NCBI GenBank assembly: GCA_029204225.1
Contig: CM055100.1
Location: 13,215,543-13,271,016, forward strand
Origin: Diphasiastrum complanatum
Taxonomy: Eukaryota > Streptophyta > Lycopodiopsida > Lycopodiales > Lycopodiaceae
Direction: 5' to 3'
DNA length: 55,474 nt
A program made the translations under genes and the position numbers. The notes beneath the pieces were generated by a model, which had not been told where the DNA came from, did no database searches, and worked only from the letters and a program-made list of their open reading frames with translations. Below, piece by piece: positions 14,411 through 26,170 of the stretch. Position 1 is the stretch's first letter. The number at the start of each line of letters is the position of its first letter.

Positions 14411-15795
14411 GGGTTCTTGGATTTATCTCCTCTTCTCTCCTAAATCCCATGTTAATTTGTTTCCATTTTTGCATTTTGTTTTACTCGCATTGTTGCATAG
14501 TCTACAGAAATATACAAAAAGTCGATGACAGTCTTCCTTCAACTTTTTCAACTTCGACTTGCCTGACGTTTCCTTGTCTGAAGTCTTCGATGATCGTCAG
14601 CTCTTGTAAGAAACAGGATCGAAATCGAAGTCCACAACATCAAAGTCTTCTCAAAGCAAACTTCTCAAGACAAACCTTTGGCTTTTTAGGCCTTCAACAT
14701 TTTGCGACACCTTCAGCATTTTGCGACACCTTCGTATTTTTCACAAAATGACTGAAGCCATTCCTTGATAGCTGAATGTCAGATTTCACGCTTGCTCTTG
14801 TATTGTGCAAACAAAATTGACAATGACAGCAGCCACCCACGATCTCTAACACATAGCATAGCAGCTCCATGCTCTTCATCTGCACACAAATGTAAAATAG
14901 TATATAGATCATTGTAATCTATTATCAAAGGCATGAATTTAGCACATGTAAATAATGAGATAGACATTGTAGATGCTTTCATGCATCGATTCTTTCTTCA
15001 GACAAATTTTCAGTAATAAGCTCATAGCCTTTACAGCTTGTAGTTATCTTTGTGAGTACACGGTTTCACCCGCAATTGTCTTGTGCTCACCTGCATCACT
15101 AACTTGTATTTCATTGCATTTAAACTGAATAAAGTGCTATCTAGTTCTGTGTTTCAGATTCTTTGTCAGTATTGCATGATTTTCACTTTCTGTCTGACCT
15201 TCTGATTGACTTGTCTGATTGTCTGCTCATTGCTTCCGCACACAACCGCGCAACTCTTAATTTATTATTGTATTCGCCTATTGTTACCAATAGTGCACGC
15301 ACCGAGGGATTCCGTCGGACCCTGCCTTCGAGCAACAGTAGGATCATCTCAATCCGATTCATCCGCTGACACGTCCGTCGACTTCTGTCGAGTCGTTGGA
15401 CCAAACATCTGCATATTCATCGTTCCCCAGCAACCATGGAACCCCAAAGAGATCTCATGTATAAGCATGAATGAGAGTGTAGAGGGAGAGAATCCTTCTC
15501 TTTCCACGTGTGTACATCTATTTATAACAAGTCCATGTCTCATTAATGATCTTTGTTTCCCTCCATATCAAAAACCCTACTACAAATGTGAACTAGATTC
15601 AATGAACCAAATATTCAAATTTGAATCTTCCAAACTCGACCTCCTAACTTTCCCACACTTTTCAAAAGTGGTAATTCAAATGAACTTTGACTAAAGTAAC
15701 TTTCATAAAGTTTATCTCTAAGTCTAAAATGCATATTGGCCTAATATTGACAATTAATCAAAATATGACTAAACTAGTTGATATTTCTCATAGGG
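14411..15795. other. No gene recognised
   Basis: About 1.4 kb without coherent coding. A direct duplication of about 18 bp (CATTTTGCGACACCTTC) lies at 14698-14732. The 15160-15560 part has a promoter-like TATTTATAAC and a GC-richer block and could be part of an old LTR, but no ends were found. Confidence 0.4.
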
Positions 15796-16085
15796 GATTC
15801 TACATTTTTAGATCAAAATGTTGTCTCGCAAGAGGCACATATTGAGCCAAAACCAATGGAAGTTGTGTCAAACTATGCAAACACATCAACAAATGTGCAT
15901 TCTAATAAAGTCAAAGCTATAGAAATTGTTTGAGCTGAGCCACAAGAAACTATAATACCATTGAAGGAGGATTCAGAGCCAGTATAGAGGCATGTAGATA
16001 ATAATACTTCCCCTAGGTCGGATGCCACGGCACCACCATCATCCATATCAGATGATGAGTATAAATTTTTGACTGATTTTACTAA
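15796..16085 (+). pseudogene. Unrecognised reading frame, part 1 (left of CACTA)
   Basis: A plus-strand frame of about 95 codons reads through EPKPMEVVSNYANTSTN, AEPQETIIPLKEDSEPV and SDDEYKFLTDFT, with two stops (TGA near 15931, TAG near 15985). It ends at the TAA target site of the CACTA transposon. With one TAA copy removed, the frame continues without a shift at 24867 (NLHPKTQELM). That restored continuity is direct evidence that the two halves were one gene. The acidic, Pro/Ser-rich N-terminal composition does not identify the product. It may be an extra ORF of a Ty3/gypsy-like element. Confidence 0.5.
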
Positions 16086-16099
16086 CACAATAACATATC

Positions 16100-16510
16100 G
16101 CGTGGATTCTGATGTGGGCGTCCGACGGAATTTTGGAGATTTTATAAGCCGTCAAAATTCGATGCGTCGAAATCCGACATCCAAGCAAAAAATCCAAAAC
16201 TGAAAGTCTGGTTATCAAGAAATTGTGGCGGCAAACAAGTTTTAAAGTGCATGTCGAATATGGCGTGGCATTCTTTTTATGGCATGGCGTGGCATTCTTT
16301 TTATAAAAAGAAATTATGTGTCATCCGACGTGGACGTCAGAATCCGACGTTTGCGGATTCCGACGTCCACGTCAACAATCCAAAAGCCTGTCCATGGCGT
16401 CTGGCTTCTGATGTCTGGGCCTGGACTAACACGGATGTCAGATTCTGACGTGTTTGGAGGATGTCGGAATCCGACGTCTGGTGTTTTCTTTGAATTTGCG
16501 TGATCCAGCG
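16100..16510. repeat. Left CACTA subterminal repeat cluster
   Basis: Many copies of a near-palindromic motif built on GTCGGAATCCGACGT and half-sites such as GGATTCCGACGTCCACGTC, in both orientations. Clusters of this kind bind the TNPA-type protein in known CACTA elements. The same motif recurs at 18280-18680 and 24590-24790. Confidence 0.75.
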
Positions 16511-16769
16511 TCTTTCTTCTCACTTTGTTTTGTGTAGGTTGGAGCGATTGAAAGCGAGTTTGGAGCAATTATGGCGATTATTGGGATTCTTGAAGATCAG
16601 TTCATGCTTGTGATGCTTTGAGGTAACTGCTCGCTGATATTGAAAGGTTTTGGAGATTTTGGAGTTTTGTTTTTTTTTTTTTTTTTTTTGAAAAATAAAG
16701 CTTGTCTTTTTTGTTTTGTGAAAGAAAGTGAAAGAGAGGAAAGAAAATTTTTTGAATAGATAGTGTTAT

Positions 16770-17090
16770 GTTAAGTGTTTGAATAGATAGTGTTAAGTGT
16801 TTGAATAGATACTGTTAAGTGTATGAATAGATAGTGTTTGATGGTAAATGAATCTTAGATTGTAATTTGAGAAAGACATAAAAATCTAGAGAGAGTGAGT
16901 GAGTGTGAGTGTATGCACAAGTGTGAGTGTGAATGTGTGTATCTATGAGTGTGAGTGTGAGTGTGATCATGAGTGTGTGTTTTTTAAAATTTTGCATTGA
17001 TTTAAAATGATTTAAGATATTATTTTTCTTGTAATAGATTGTTCGGATTATTAAGGATAGTGTTTGGTAGTAATGGATTGTTAGATATGT

Positions 17091-17094
<4 letters not shown>
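16770..17094. repeat. Left-arm GT-rich spacer units
   Basis: Contains two diverged copies of a unit with GATAGTGTTTGRTGGTAA, TTAGAT and GTAATTTGAG, plus GTGAGTGT tracts. In reverse complement this equals the spacers between the CT tracts at 23650-24430. It is therefore part of an inverted repeat between the two arms of the CACTA element. Confidence 0.65.
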
Positions 17095-17152
<58 letters not shown>

Positions 17153-17199
17153 AGGGAGGGAGGGAGGGAGGGAGGGAGGGAGGGAGGGAGGGAGGGAGG

Positions 17200-17296
<97 letters not shown>

Positions 17297-17314
17297 TGAG
17301 AGAGAGAGAGAGCA
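17095..17314. repeat. (GA)n with (GGGA)n core
   Basis: GA dinucleotides enclosing about 12 GGGA tetranucleotides (17146-17200), then more GA. It abuts the ORF1-like gene and seems to have replaced its N-terminal codons. Confidence 0.96.
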
Positions 17315-18066
17315 ATTGCAAAATATTCTTGATCAAGAAGAGGGTGGTAGCTCACAAGCGGTCGTGGCTCCTGCCCCTACCGAAGAGTCATCCACGAATC
17401 CTTATTACGAAGTGCATCCTCAAGGGAACATAATCGCCAACCGTAAAAGGAGGGTGGTTATGGATCGATTGTATTCTTTATGCCAACGCCATTTTGGTGA
17501 TAGATTGTTTTTGAAATGGTCCAAACAATCTGCCGATCTTAAACGACAGGTTATTGGTACCCTTCTTAATGAATTCCGACAAGAAGAGGCATTCGACTCA
17601 AAGGAAGTTTATAAACACATGAGCTTGTGGATAAGACATCGTCGTGATACACTACAACGAAATTATAGGGACGGGTCATCAAAATCCCACTGGTGTTCAG
17701 GGTCAAATTGGAAGACTATAAAAAATGATGAAGAACACTAGATGAATACAAGATTCAAAGAGATGTCATGGCCACTAGGATGCATGGAATAGGCAATCCT
17801 AAGTTGGGCTCGAGCGGAAAGGCGGGCTTGCTAGCAAGCATGGTAAGTGAATCTAAACTACTCTTATAGTTTGTCTTTGATTTCATATGTTTTTCTTTTT
17901 TGATATGCATCATGACTCGTTGCTCCCTAATTTCAACTTAAATTGAATGGATATATAGTTGGTGGACTATGGACGTCTACCAACTAAGGAAGAGTACGAC
18001 TTTGCCTTTAGGGAATCATATGAGGCATTAGTCAACAAATTGAAAAGCGAGGGTCATCCTCCACGT
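17307..18066 (+). pseudogene. CACTA ORF1 / Transposase_24-like protein
   Basis: The frame from 17307 reads QLQNILDQEEGG, RVVMDRLYSLCQRHFGDRLF, LKRQVIGTLLNEFRQEEAF, then a WIRHRRDTLQRNYRDG segment. This is the pattern of plant En/Spm ORF1 (Transposase_24/TNPA-like) DNA-binding proteins as I recall them. A small indel near 17735 shifts the frame; the continuation is DEYKIQRDVMATRMHG. Exon 1 ends at 17842 before a canonical GTAAGT. A branch/acceptor region ends ATATATAG at 17958, and exon 2 is 17959-18066, again followed by GTAAGT. The gene is then cut by the second CACTA terminus at 18190. Its N-terminus is lost to the GA tract; the minus-strand copy at 18683-19200 shows what it was. Confidence 0.6.
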
Positions 18067-18189
18067 GTAAGTTTCTTTAAAACATTTAAACTTTGTATTC
18101 TTCGAATATTATTGTTAAAAAACACGTACATGTCCACTCTTAAGCATTAGTACTAGTATGATCAAGTATTAAATACAAATGTGTAACTA

Positions 18190-18682
18190 TAACACTCATC
18201 GGGATTTGCGACGTGTTTTGCGATATGAATCATGATATTAATTTTTTTTTATTTTCGTCACGGACATCCCAAAATACGTCGCAATGGAGTCGTCGGATTC
18301 TGACATGTTTTAAACACGTCGAAATCCGACATTTACTGATTGTTGTATTCCCGGACAACACTCGAAATGTTTGGACTCTAGGATCCGACGTGGACATCGG
18401 ATTTCGGCATGCAGACGTGGACGTCGGAATCTGACATCTAGCATGGACGTTGAAATCAGACATCCAGTTTGACTTGGCTGATCCGACGTGGATTTAAGAA
18501 AAAAAATCTTGGACGTCAGAATCCGACGTGTCGGATTCCGACGTCTATTAACAGAATGCCACTTCTAGAAGCCCACGTCAGATTCCGATGTGCCACAAAC
18601 TCGTCGGATTCCAAGGTGTGTTGGAATCCTACAAACAGAATGCCCTTTCTGAACATCCGACATTTGTCGACGTCCCTTTGAA
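18190..18682. repeat. Second CACTA terminus with subterminal repeats
   Basis: 18190 onward (CACTCATCGGGATTTGCGAC, then ATGAATCATGATATTAATTT) matches the reverse complement of the right end at 24820-24863. It is followed by the same TCGGATTCCGACGT-type repeats to about 18680. It marks an independent, truncated CACTA copy lying inside the larger one. Confidence 0.65.
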
Positions 18683-19200
18683 TCTTATACTTATCTGGTG
18701 TTCGTTCATCGGCTTTCACAATGTTCCAATTTGCCCTTGAACACTAGGAGGATTTTGATTGTCCATCTTTATATGCTCTTCGTACTGTATCACGACGATG
18801 TCTAATCCATAAACTCATAGATTTCCTTCGTCTTGAATTCCTCATCTTATGGGAATTCGTTACGAAGGCTACCAACTACTTGTCATTTTAGATCGCCAGA
18901 TTGGTCGGACCATTTCATGAACAATCTGTCGCCAAAATGGCGTTGGCATAAAGAATATAAGCAGTCCATAACCACCCGACCTTTGCAGTTGACAATTATG
19001 TTACCTTCAGAATTCACGTCGTAATACAGATTAGTGGATGATTCTTCGGTAGGTGCGGGAGCCGCGACCGCTTGTGAGAGACCTACACCCTCATCTTGAC
19101 TAAGCAAGATTTGCAATTATGCTTTTTGCTCGGCAGATAACGATGCATAGAAATTTGAGACATAGTCTCCCGAGCTCTCACCACTGCCAGATCCTGACAT
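18683..19200 (-). pseudogene. CACTA ORF1 copy 2, internally deleted
   Basis: Read from an ATG at 19200: MSGSGSGESSGDYVSNFYAS, a stop, LQILLSQDEG, AAPAPTEESSTNLYYDVNSE, then MDCLYSLCQRHFGDRLFMKW. It continues with decay to KYKIQRDV near 18685. It matches the plus-strand copy at 17307-17790 at most positions and supplies the N-terminus missing there. At KIQRDV the gene passes straight into subterminal repeats, so the rest of the coding region was deleted. The two copies face each other. Confidence 0.65.
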
Positions 19201-19224
19201 GTTTTCTACATTCATAAACATTTG

Positions 19225-20780
19225 TGGAGAACAGGTTGGAGAAACTTATTGTATTGTTGAGAGAGATCAATAGATCATTGTCACAGTTTTTTCCTCCATT
19301 GAGAGCATTGCTTTGTGTATTGTCTTCAAGCTTTTGTGTATGATCTTAAGAGGTTTCCAAAAGTGGTAGGCTACTGTTGTAGGGCTGGTATGCTGTTGTT
19401 TTTGGCTGCCATCAGTACCTTTTATTAGCTTCTTTTGTCTCTTGAATGCTTTTTCAAGTTCATGTGTATCAAAGGTAGCATTAAAATGCTTTGCCATTTC
19501 TAGCTTTTGTAGCTTGTTGTGCAAAGATCTTAGCCAAGTATTTTGGGAGTTTGGATCCATTCAAGATCCACTTTTTTCACATGGTATCAGAGCTAGTTGG
19601 CTATTATTTTTAGTAAGGTTTCCATTTATGGTGATATTTGGATGTTTGATCAAGTTCTAGCATGATTATGCATTGCATTGTTGATCAAATCTTACTAACC
19701 TTTGTTTTGTGAGTTGAACTTGTGGATCAAAAGCATATTTCAGGTCTATTGAAGATCAGAGGCTGAGAAGAATCTATTTTGGATCAGATCACAACACCTA
19801 ATCATTTGTTGATTGTGAGGCTTGTGCATATTCAATATTAACAATGTTTTGTTCAATGTATTGTTGACAATCTCCACTTCTGTGGATGAACACTCTCCTT
19901 TGTGGATGAACACTCTCCTTAAGTGGATGAACCTTCTCCTTAAGTGGATGACAAATACTCTTTGAGTGATTTTGTATTTCTCTAAAAGGTTGAGCAAAGC
20001 TCCCACTTGGATGAAAGATCCCCTTTTGGGTGAACAGATTGTCAACAGTCTTTGCATCAACTTTGGTGTACTTTGTTGAGCATGTAAGTAACTCTCCTTA
20101 TGTAATTTGATTGGAGCATTTGCTGGAAGGTTTTAACCATTATGCAAATGTGTTTTCACGTTCTTACAGGTTGAATAACATTCTCATGTGAAGTGATCTT
20201 AGATCTACCCCTAAACACCAAGATTTGACAAGCTAGTGAAGCTAGTCTTGTGATTCACTAAGTGTGCTCTTTCATTCACCTCTAAAGCTTGTATTTATCA
20301 TTTGCTGGAGTTTATAAACTTTTAGAAGTGTGGTTTACACGTGGTTTTATAGGTTGAATCAATATCTTAGTGTGTTGATCATATGTTGATCAAGTTTGTT
20401 CAATTCTAGGTATTCTTGGCAGCCTAGTCTTGTGTATTTTCTAAGAATGCAAGTAACTCTTCACATTATAACTTGATTTGGTCACTTGCTGGAAAGTTTT
20501 AGAGCTTAAGCAAGAGTGTGTTCAGGTTGCTTTGAGTTCGTAATCCATTCTTAGTGTGTGCAAAGTGTTGCATGTGTTGAGAGGAAAGTGAGTGCTACGT
20601 GCATTAGGACAGAGCCTAAAAGTTGAAGAATCATTATATTCATGGTTTCCAATGGTGGGATCATGTTAGAAACTAATGATAGGTTGAGTTCATCAAACTA
20701 CTTTACCTGGAAAGTGAGGATGGAGTCCTTACTTGAGTTCAATGAACTCATGGACATAGTTGCAGGAACTGAAGAGAGCA
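19225..20780 (+). mobile_element. Truncated copia, element-B family (LTR end, leader, gag start)
   Basis: 19225-19581 matches the distal part of the element B LTR (GTGGAGAACAGGTTGGAGAA onward) and ends in CA. A primer-binding site TGGTATCAGAGC follows at 19582-19593. The leader 19594-20641 matches that of element B, and 20642 onward encodes the gag N-terminus (MVSNGGIMLETNDRLSSSNY). The match stops near 20780. Only the 5' part of the element survives. It lies inside the CACTA element between ORF1 copy 2 and the transposase. Confidence 0.82.
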
Positions 20781-20859
20781 TTAGGGGAGTTTTGAGCTCC
20801 AAAAAGACCCTTTATGAATTTGTGCAAGATGTCTTTTATATTATTAAAATATTATAGCA

Positions 20860-21073
20860 CTAATACTTTTGACTTGCCATAACTTTTTAATGATATCTCC
20901 GAAGTATGTCATGTAAGATATCATTGGAAAGCCCTTGTTGAGCGCTTTCCAAAGCACCAAACTTTGCTAGATTTGGACTTACCACTAAAAAGTTATGCCA
21001 TTTTTAGTGTGGAATCAAAATGTGGACTCAAAAAGTTACGTTACATAGATTTCAAATTTGAGTGTTTTGATTT
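20860..21073. repeat. Short repeat module with inverted ends
   Basis: CATAACTTTTTAA at 20878 and its inverse CTAAAAAGTTATGCC at 20986 flank GGAAAGCCCTTGTTGAGCGC. 21035-21073 matches 39903-39940 in reverse complement (ACTCAAATTTGAAATTTACG and neighbours). The same module, doubled and inverted, forms the long hairpin at 40055-40385. It abuts the start of the surviving transposase. Confidence 0.55.
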
Positions 21074-23017
21074 GGCCTTGCTATGGATGGCGTAAATCCT
21101 TTTAGCATTCAAGCGTCAACTTGGTCCACATGGCCAGTTGTGCTCGTTAATTATAACATACCTCCATGGTTGAGTATTAAAACGGGACACTTGTTATTGG
21201 CTTTATTGATTCCAGGAAAGTACAAGGCCAAGAACATGGATGTGTATCTTGCACCTTTGGTTGATGAATTGTGCATTCGTTGGAATGGTAGTCACACTTA
21301 TGACATCGCGAGACCTTTACAACAAAGGAACTTCATTGTTCATGGAATTCTAATGTGAACGATGCATGACTACCCCGGTTTAAGCGAATGTTCAAGTATC
21401 TATATAATTAATCTAATCCATTTTAGGGTTTAGCATTTGAGTATATTTAACTAAGCTTATGTCCAATTTAATTTATGAACTATGCAGATTTAACCATATC
21501 GGGTTACAATGCATGTTATATTTGTGGACGACTTTTGGAGGGTCGACATAGCACAAATATATTGAAAAAAGTGGTGTACGAAAATCATCGCAAATACTTG
21601 TCGCTTGATCATCCTTTTCAAATATTGAATAGGCGATTTTTTGGAGGGCGAGGAGATAATCCTCTAAGTACACCACCACCCCCACGCATGTGAGTAGCGG
21701 ATTGGCATGGTGAATGGCTCAAACATCACAACGTTAATTCTTCATGGAATTAATCCATTGGTGGTATGAAACGGTTGTCTATTTTTCATAAATTACCCTA
21801 TTGGAGGAATTTATTAATAAATTATCTATTGGATCCTATGCACATAATCAAAAACATTGGTGAATCCTTATGGAACCACATCCTTGGCATAAAAGACAAC
21901 TCCGAAGCTTGTAAAGATCTACAAGCGACCGATGTGAAAAGACCCTATTGAATTCAATACACCGAAGGTGGAGATGAGATTCTACCTAGCGTGCCGTGGA
22001 TTCTTACAAAAGAGCAATTCTCTTATGTTAAACATGTCATAAAACAAATGAGATCTCCAACAGGCTATGCACATTTTTTATGCAAATCATTTACCAAAGA
22101 TGATAAATTAAGTGGATTGAAATCACATGATTGGCATAAGATGTTGCAATTCATACTTCCACTTTCTATTCGATGTCTCTCCAATGATGACGTACGAAAT
22201 ATGCTTTACAATTTGTCATCGAGGATTAGGTTTGTATATCTTTTTAAACACCACTTGTATAAATATGTGTTATTTCAATATTTTTATGTGTTAAACAATC
22301 TAATGTACTATCAATCTTGCAAGTGAATTTCCTCAAAAGAAATAAAAAATGGTGAATTGGATTCCATGAAAATCCAAATGATCGAAATGGTATGTTTGTT
22401 GGAAAGAGATTTTTCAACTTCCTTTTTCGATATACAAGTTCATCTTCTAGTGCATTTGGTCGAAGAAGTATCAATTGCAGGACCTGCGCACATGAGATGG
22501 ATGTTTCACCTTGAGCGCTTTATGAAAGTTTTGAAGGACTTTGTGAGACAAAAGACAAGGCCAAAAGGTAGCATTGCAAAAAGTTGGCTTGTACAAGAAT
22601 CTTTGTTTTATATCACCGAAATAATCTCACAATTGCATCCTGCAAGACCAAAAATGTGGTGTGAAGAAGAAGATGAACGTGCTAAGGGTGAAGTACCACA
22701 AGGAAATGGTGTGCAAAAGAGACTTTCACCTCAATTAAAAGAGAAAATTGACACGTCCATATTATATAATTGTGGACAAATGGAAAAGTTGATTTCAAGG
22801 TATGAAGAAGCCAAAAAGGAAAGAAACATAACCATTGAAACGAAGACCACGTTTGGATGAGATAGAATTAGAAGAAGAGCAGATTGAATATGAGGGTAGC
22901 TCACATCATCAAAGAGACACGATCGAAAATCTACGATTATACGTAGACCTAGATTCAGATGAGTGTCAGGACTTGTGTGATGACGAGAATGATGTAAATG
23001 ATGAGAATGATTTATGA
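21071..23017 (+). pseudogene. CACTA TNP2-type transposase (Transposase_21 + DUF4218)
   Basis: The catalytic-side protein of an En/Spm element, decayed. 21083-21358 has MDGVNPFSIQASTWSTWPVV, PPWLSIKTGHLLLALLIPG and NMDVYLAPLVDELCIRW. 21481-21690 has a CYICGRLLEG zinc-ligand segment and FFGGRGDNP. 21766-22233 has LPYWRNLLINYLLDPMHIIK and LSGLKSHDWHKMLQFILPLS. These are the Transposase_21 landmarks. 22357-22860 is DUF4218: FFDIQVHLLVHLVEEVSIAG, RWMFHLERFMKVLKDFVRQK, SIAKSWLVQESLF. An acidic tail follows to 23017. Several stops and frame changes occur; the AT-rich stretch near 22230-22330 may be an intron. The N-terminal part is missing at the junction with the 20860-21073 repeat. Confidence 0.82.
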
Positions 23018-23636
23018 TTATTAATACTTAAATTCACTTGCACTCATCTTTTTTTTATATTCATCGCAATACTTTTATGTATACTTTTATAGTTAGAGCT
23101 CAATGTGATAATTAGAATACCCGAACCTTGCGGTTATGTCCTATTTCAGAATGTCACCACATATTCCCTCCCTGCGGCGTGTAGGTTTTTTCATGCAAAT
23201 TGGAAAGATTAGAACCTCGCGTTTAACGGGAGAAAAGTAAGGGCTACACGCCTTCCTAGGATTGGGAATTTTGATTATCTACATTTCACTCTTGCATATT
23301 AACTAATTGCTAGTATATGCGGTAAAATACGACAGTGCTTTGAACAAAATGAAAGTGATGAATCACATTTTATTTCTTACTATGTTAGATAACGTATTCG
23401 AATAATAAAAAAATTGAAACAACACAAACTCACTGGTAAACTCACTCGAAGCTTAAGTGCAAGCGTGCAATTGCTCGCTCTTTCAACGCTTGCTCTCTTT
23501 CCTTTTTCTGAATATCTTTGTGACATGCACAAGCAATTAAAAAACAACACTATCTTCCACAATTGAACAATTACTATAAGCAAATTATTCTAATCTACTT
23601 CAAATTCTCTCTCATTTTATGTTTGCTCCTTTTCTC
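23018..23636. other. 3' region of CACTA, no gene
   Basis: Between the transposase tail and the first CT tract I see no coherent coding. It probably holds the 3' UTR and internal spacer of the element. Confidence 0.45.
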
Positions 23637-24863
<1,227 letters not shown>

Positions 24864-24866
24864 TAA

Positions 24867-26170
24867 TCTACACCCTAAAACACAAGAATTGATGCTCCAT
24901 GTGATGCATCAAGAGAAAGTTCCAAGAGCTTTGGATGCCTGAATACAAGAGCAAATGCAGATTGTTGCTCAACAGCAGGCGATATTACAACAACTAAAAG
25001 ACACCTTATTATCAAAGAATGATGTGATCGAAAGCCAAAAGATAGAATTTGACAGTTTGAATAGACAGTATGATTTGTTTGAAAAAATAGCAAAATGATA
25101 TATTGCTGCAAAAACATGAATATCAGCATTTGAGTGCTGAGCTGCGCCGCAATGAAACTCATGATCTGAGACTAGATAAATTGCAAAAGCTGCAAGATGA
25201 AACTTTACAATAGGTTGCTACAGCTGAATCTGACAAAGCTCCGTTATGAAATTGCTACCATGAAATGGCTCAATCGTGTGTATAGACATCAAACATGTGA
25301 TGCTATGTTATGGTGTATAGCTGTAGAAAAATCTTCAAAAGCTTTCTTGGTCAATGGTAAATATAATATTGATCCAAAGGTATTGAATAACTCTTACAAA
25401 AAATAAATACAAGAATATGAACAAAAAGCCCTAAATCCAATTGTGGATCGAATTGAGCAGTTGCAATATTCTGAGAACTTCAAACTCCAGAATCAGATAG
25501 CTCAATTGCAGACCAGAGGTTTGTCTTCAAGCCAGATAGCTAATTGTGACACCAATTCATGCTTATTCAAAATGAGTTCTATTCTTTATTTGAGCAGTTT
25601 TAAAAAAATTTACCTCTCTTACCTAGCCCTGAACTTTATTGGAAAATAGATTTTTCTTTTTTGTTTGGGTTACTAGGTTATAGGTATTCAGAATGGAACA
25701 CTTGCTATGGACTCGCCAACAGTTATATTGCATGTGGCATACTCTCACTACCTACCAAAAGGGCATCATAGCATTAGGTATTCTCCAAGGCCATTTTTCT
25801 ATCACTCTTGGGTATGAGACCTATATCACTTGGGGATTGTCTTTGTTTGCCTTGAATTATTTTAAAGAGATTGAACTCCAACTTCGTCCCGTTACTGAAA
25901 AATATCATTGTGATTTAGTTCATGAATGCTGATAATCCATTTCCTAAAGAGTTTTTAGAAAGCTTGAGGATCTGTCATTACGGCAAATGAAGGTGCAACA
26001 AAAACTTGAAGAGTAGAAGAAGCGCGTGGGTAAAAAATTAAAGCTGTGAAAGGTTGGAAGAAAATTTCTTCCATTATTTGGGCTGCAACCTGTGTTGGTG
26101 CATTGGTACATTGTTTCAACGAATGGCTTCAACCATCAACAGACTTGATGTTATATTATGTAGATTCGTA
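24867..26170 (+). pseudogene. Unrecognised reading frame, part 2 (coiled coil, hydrophobic tail)
   Basis: Continues part 1 in frame. The first 230 or so codons are Gln/Glu/Leu-rich and coiled-coil-like: EQMQIVAQQQAILQQLKDTL, SLNRQYDLFEK, YQHLSAELRRNETHD, DRIEQLQYSENFKLQNQIA. Stops and frame changes interrupt it. 25693-25932 is an open stretch with hydrophobic segments (LGILQGHFSITLGY, YITWGLSLFALNYF). After 25932 a further block reads NPFPKEFLESLRICHYGK, then basic residues, a membrane-like SSIIWAATCVGALVHCF and a stop near 26170. I do not recognise the family. A soluble coiled coil followed by hydrophobic helices could be an extra or envelope-like ORF of a retroelement. That is a guess based only on composition. 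Confidence 0.45.

Noticed and set aside
15160-15700. Possible LTR of an old retroelement
   Set aside because: A TATA-like box and composition alone; no TG...CA ends, partner copy or PBS were found.
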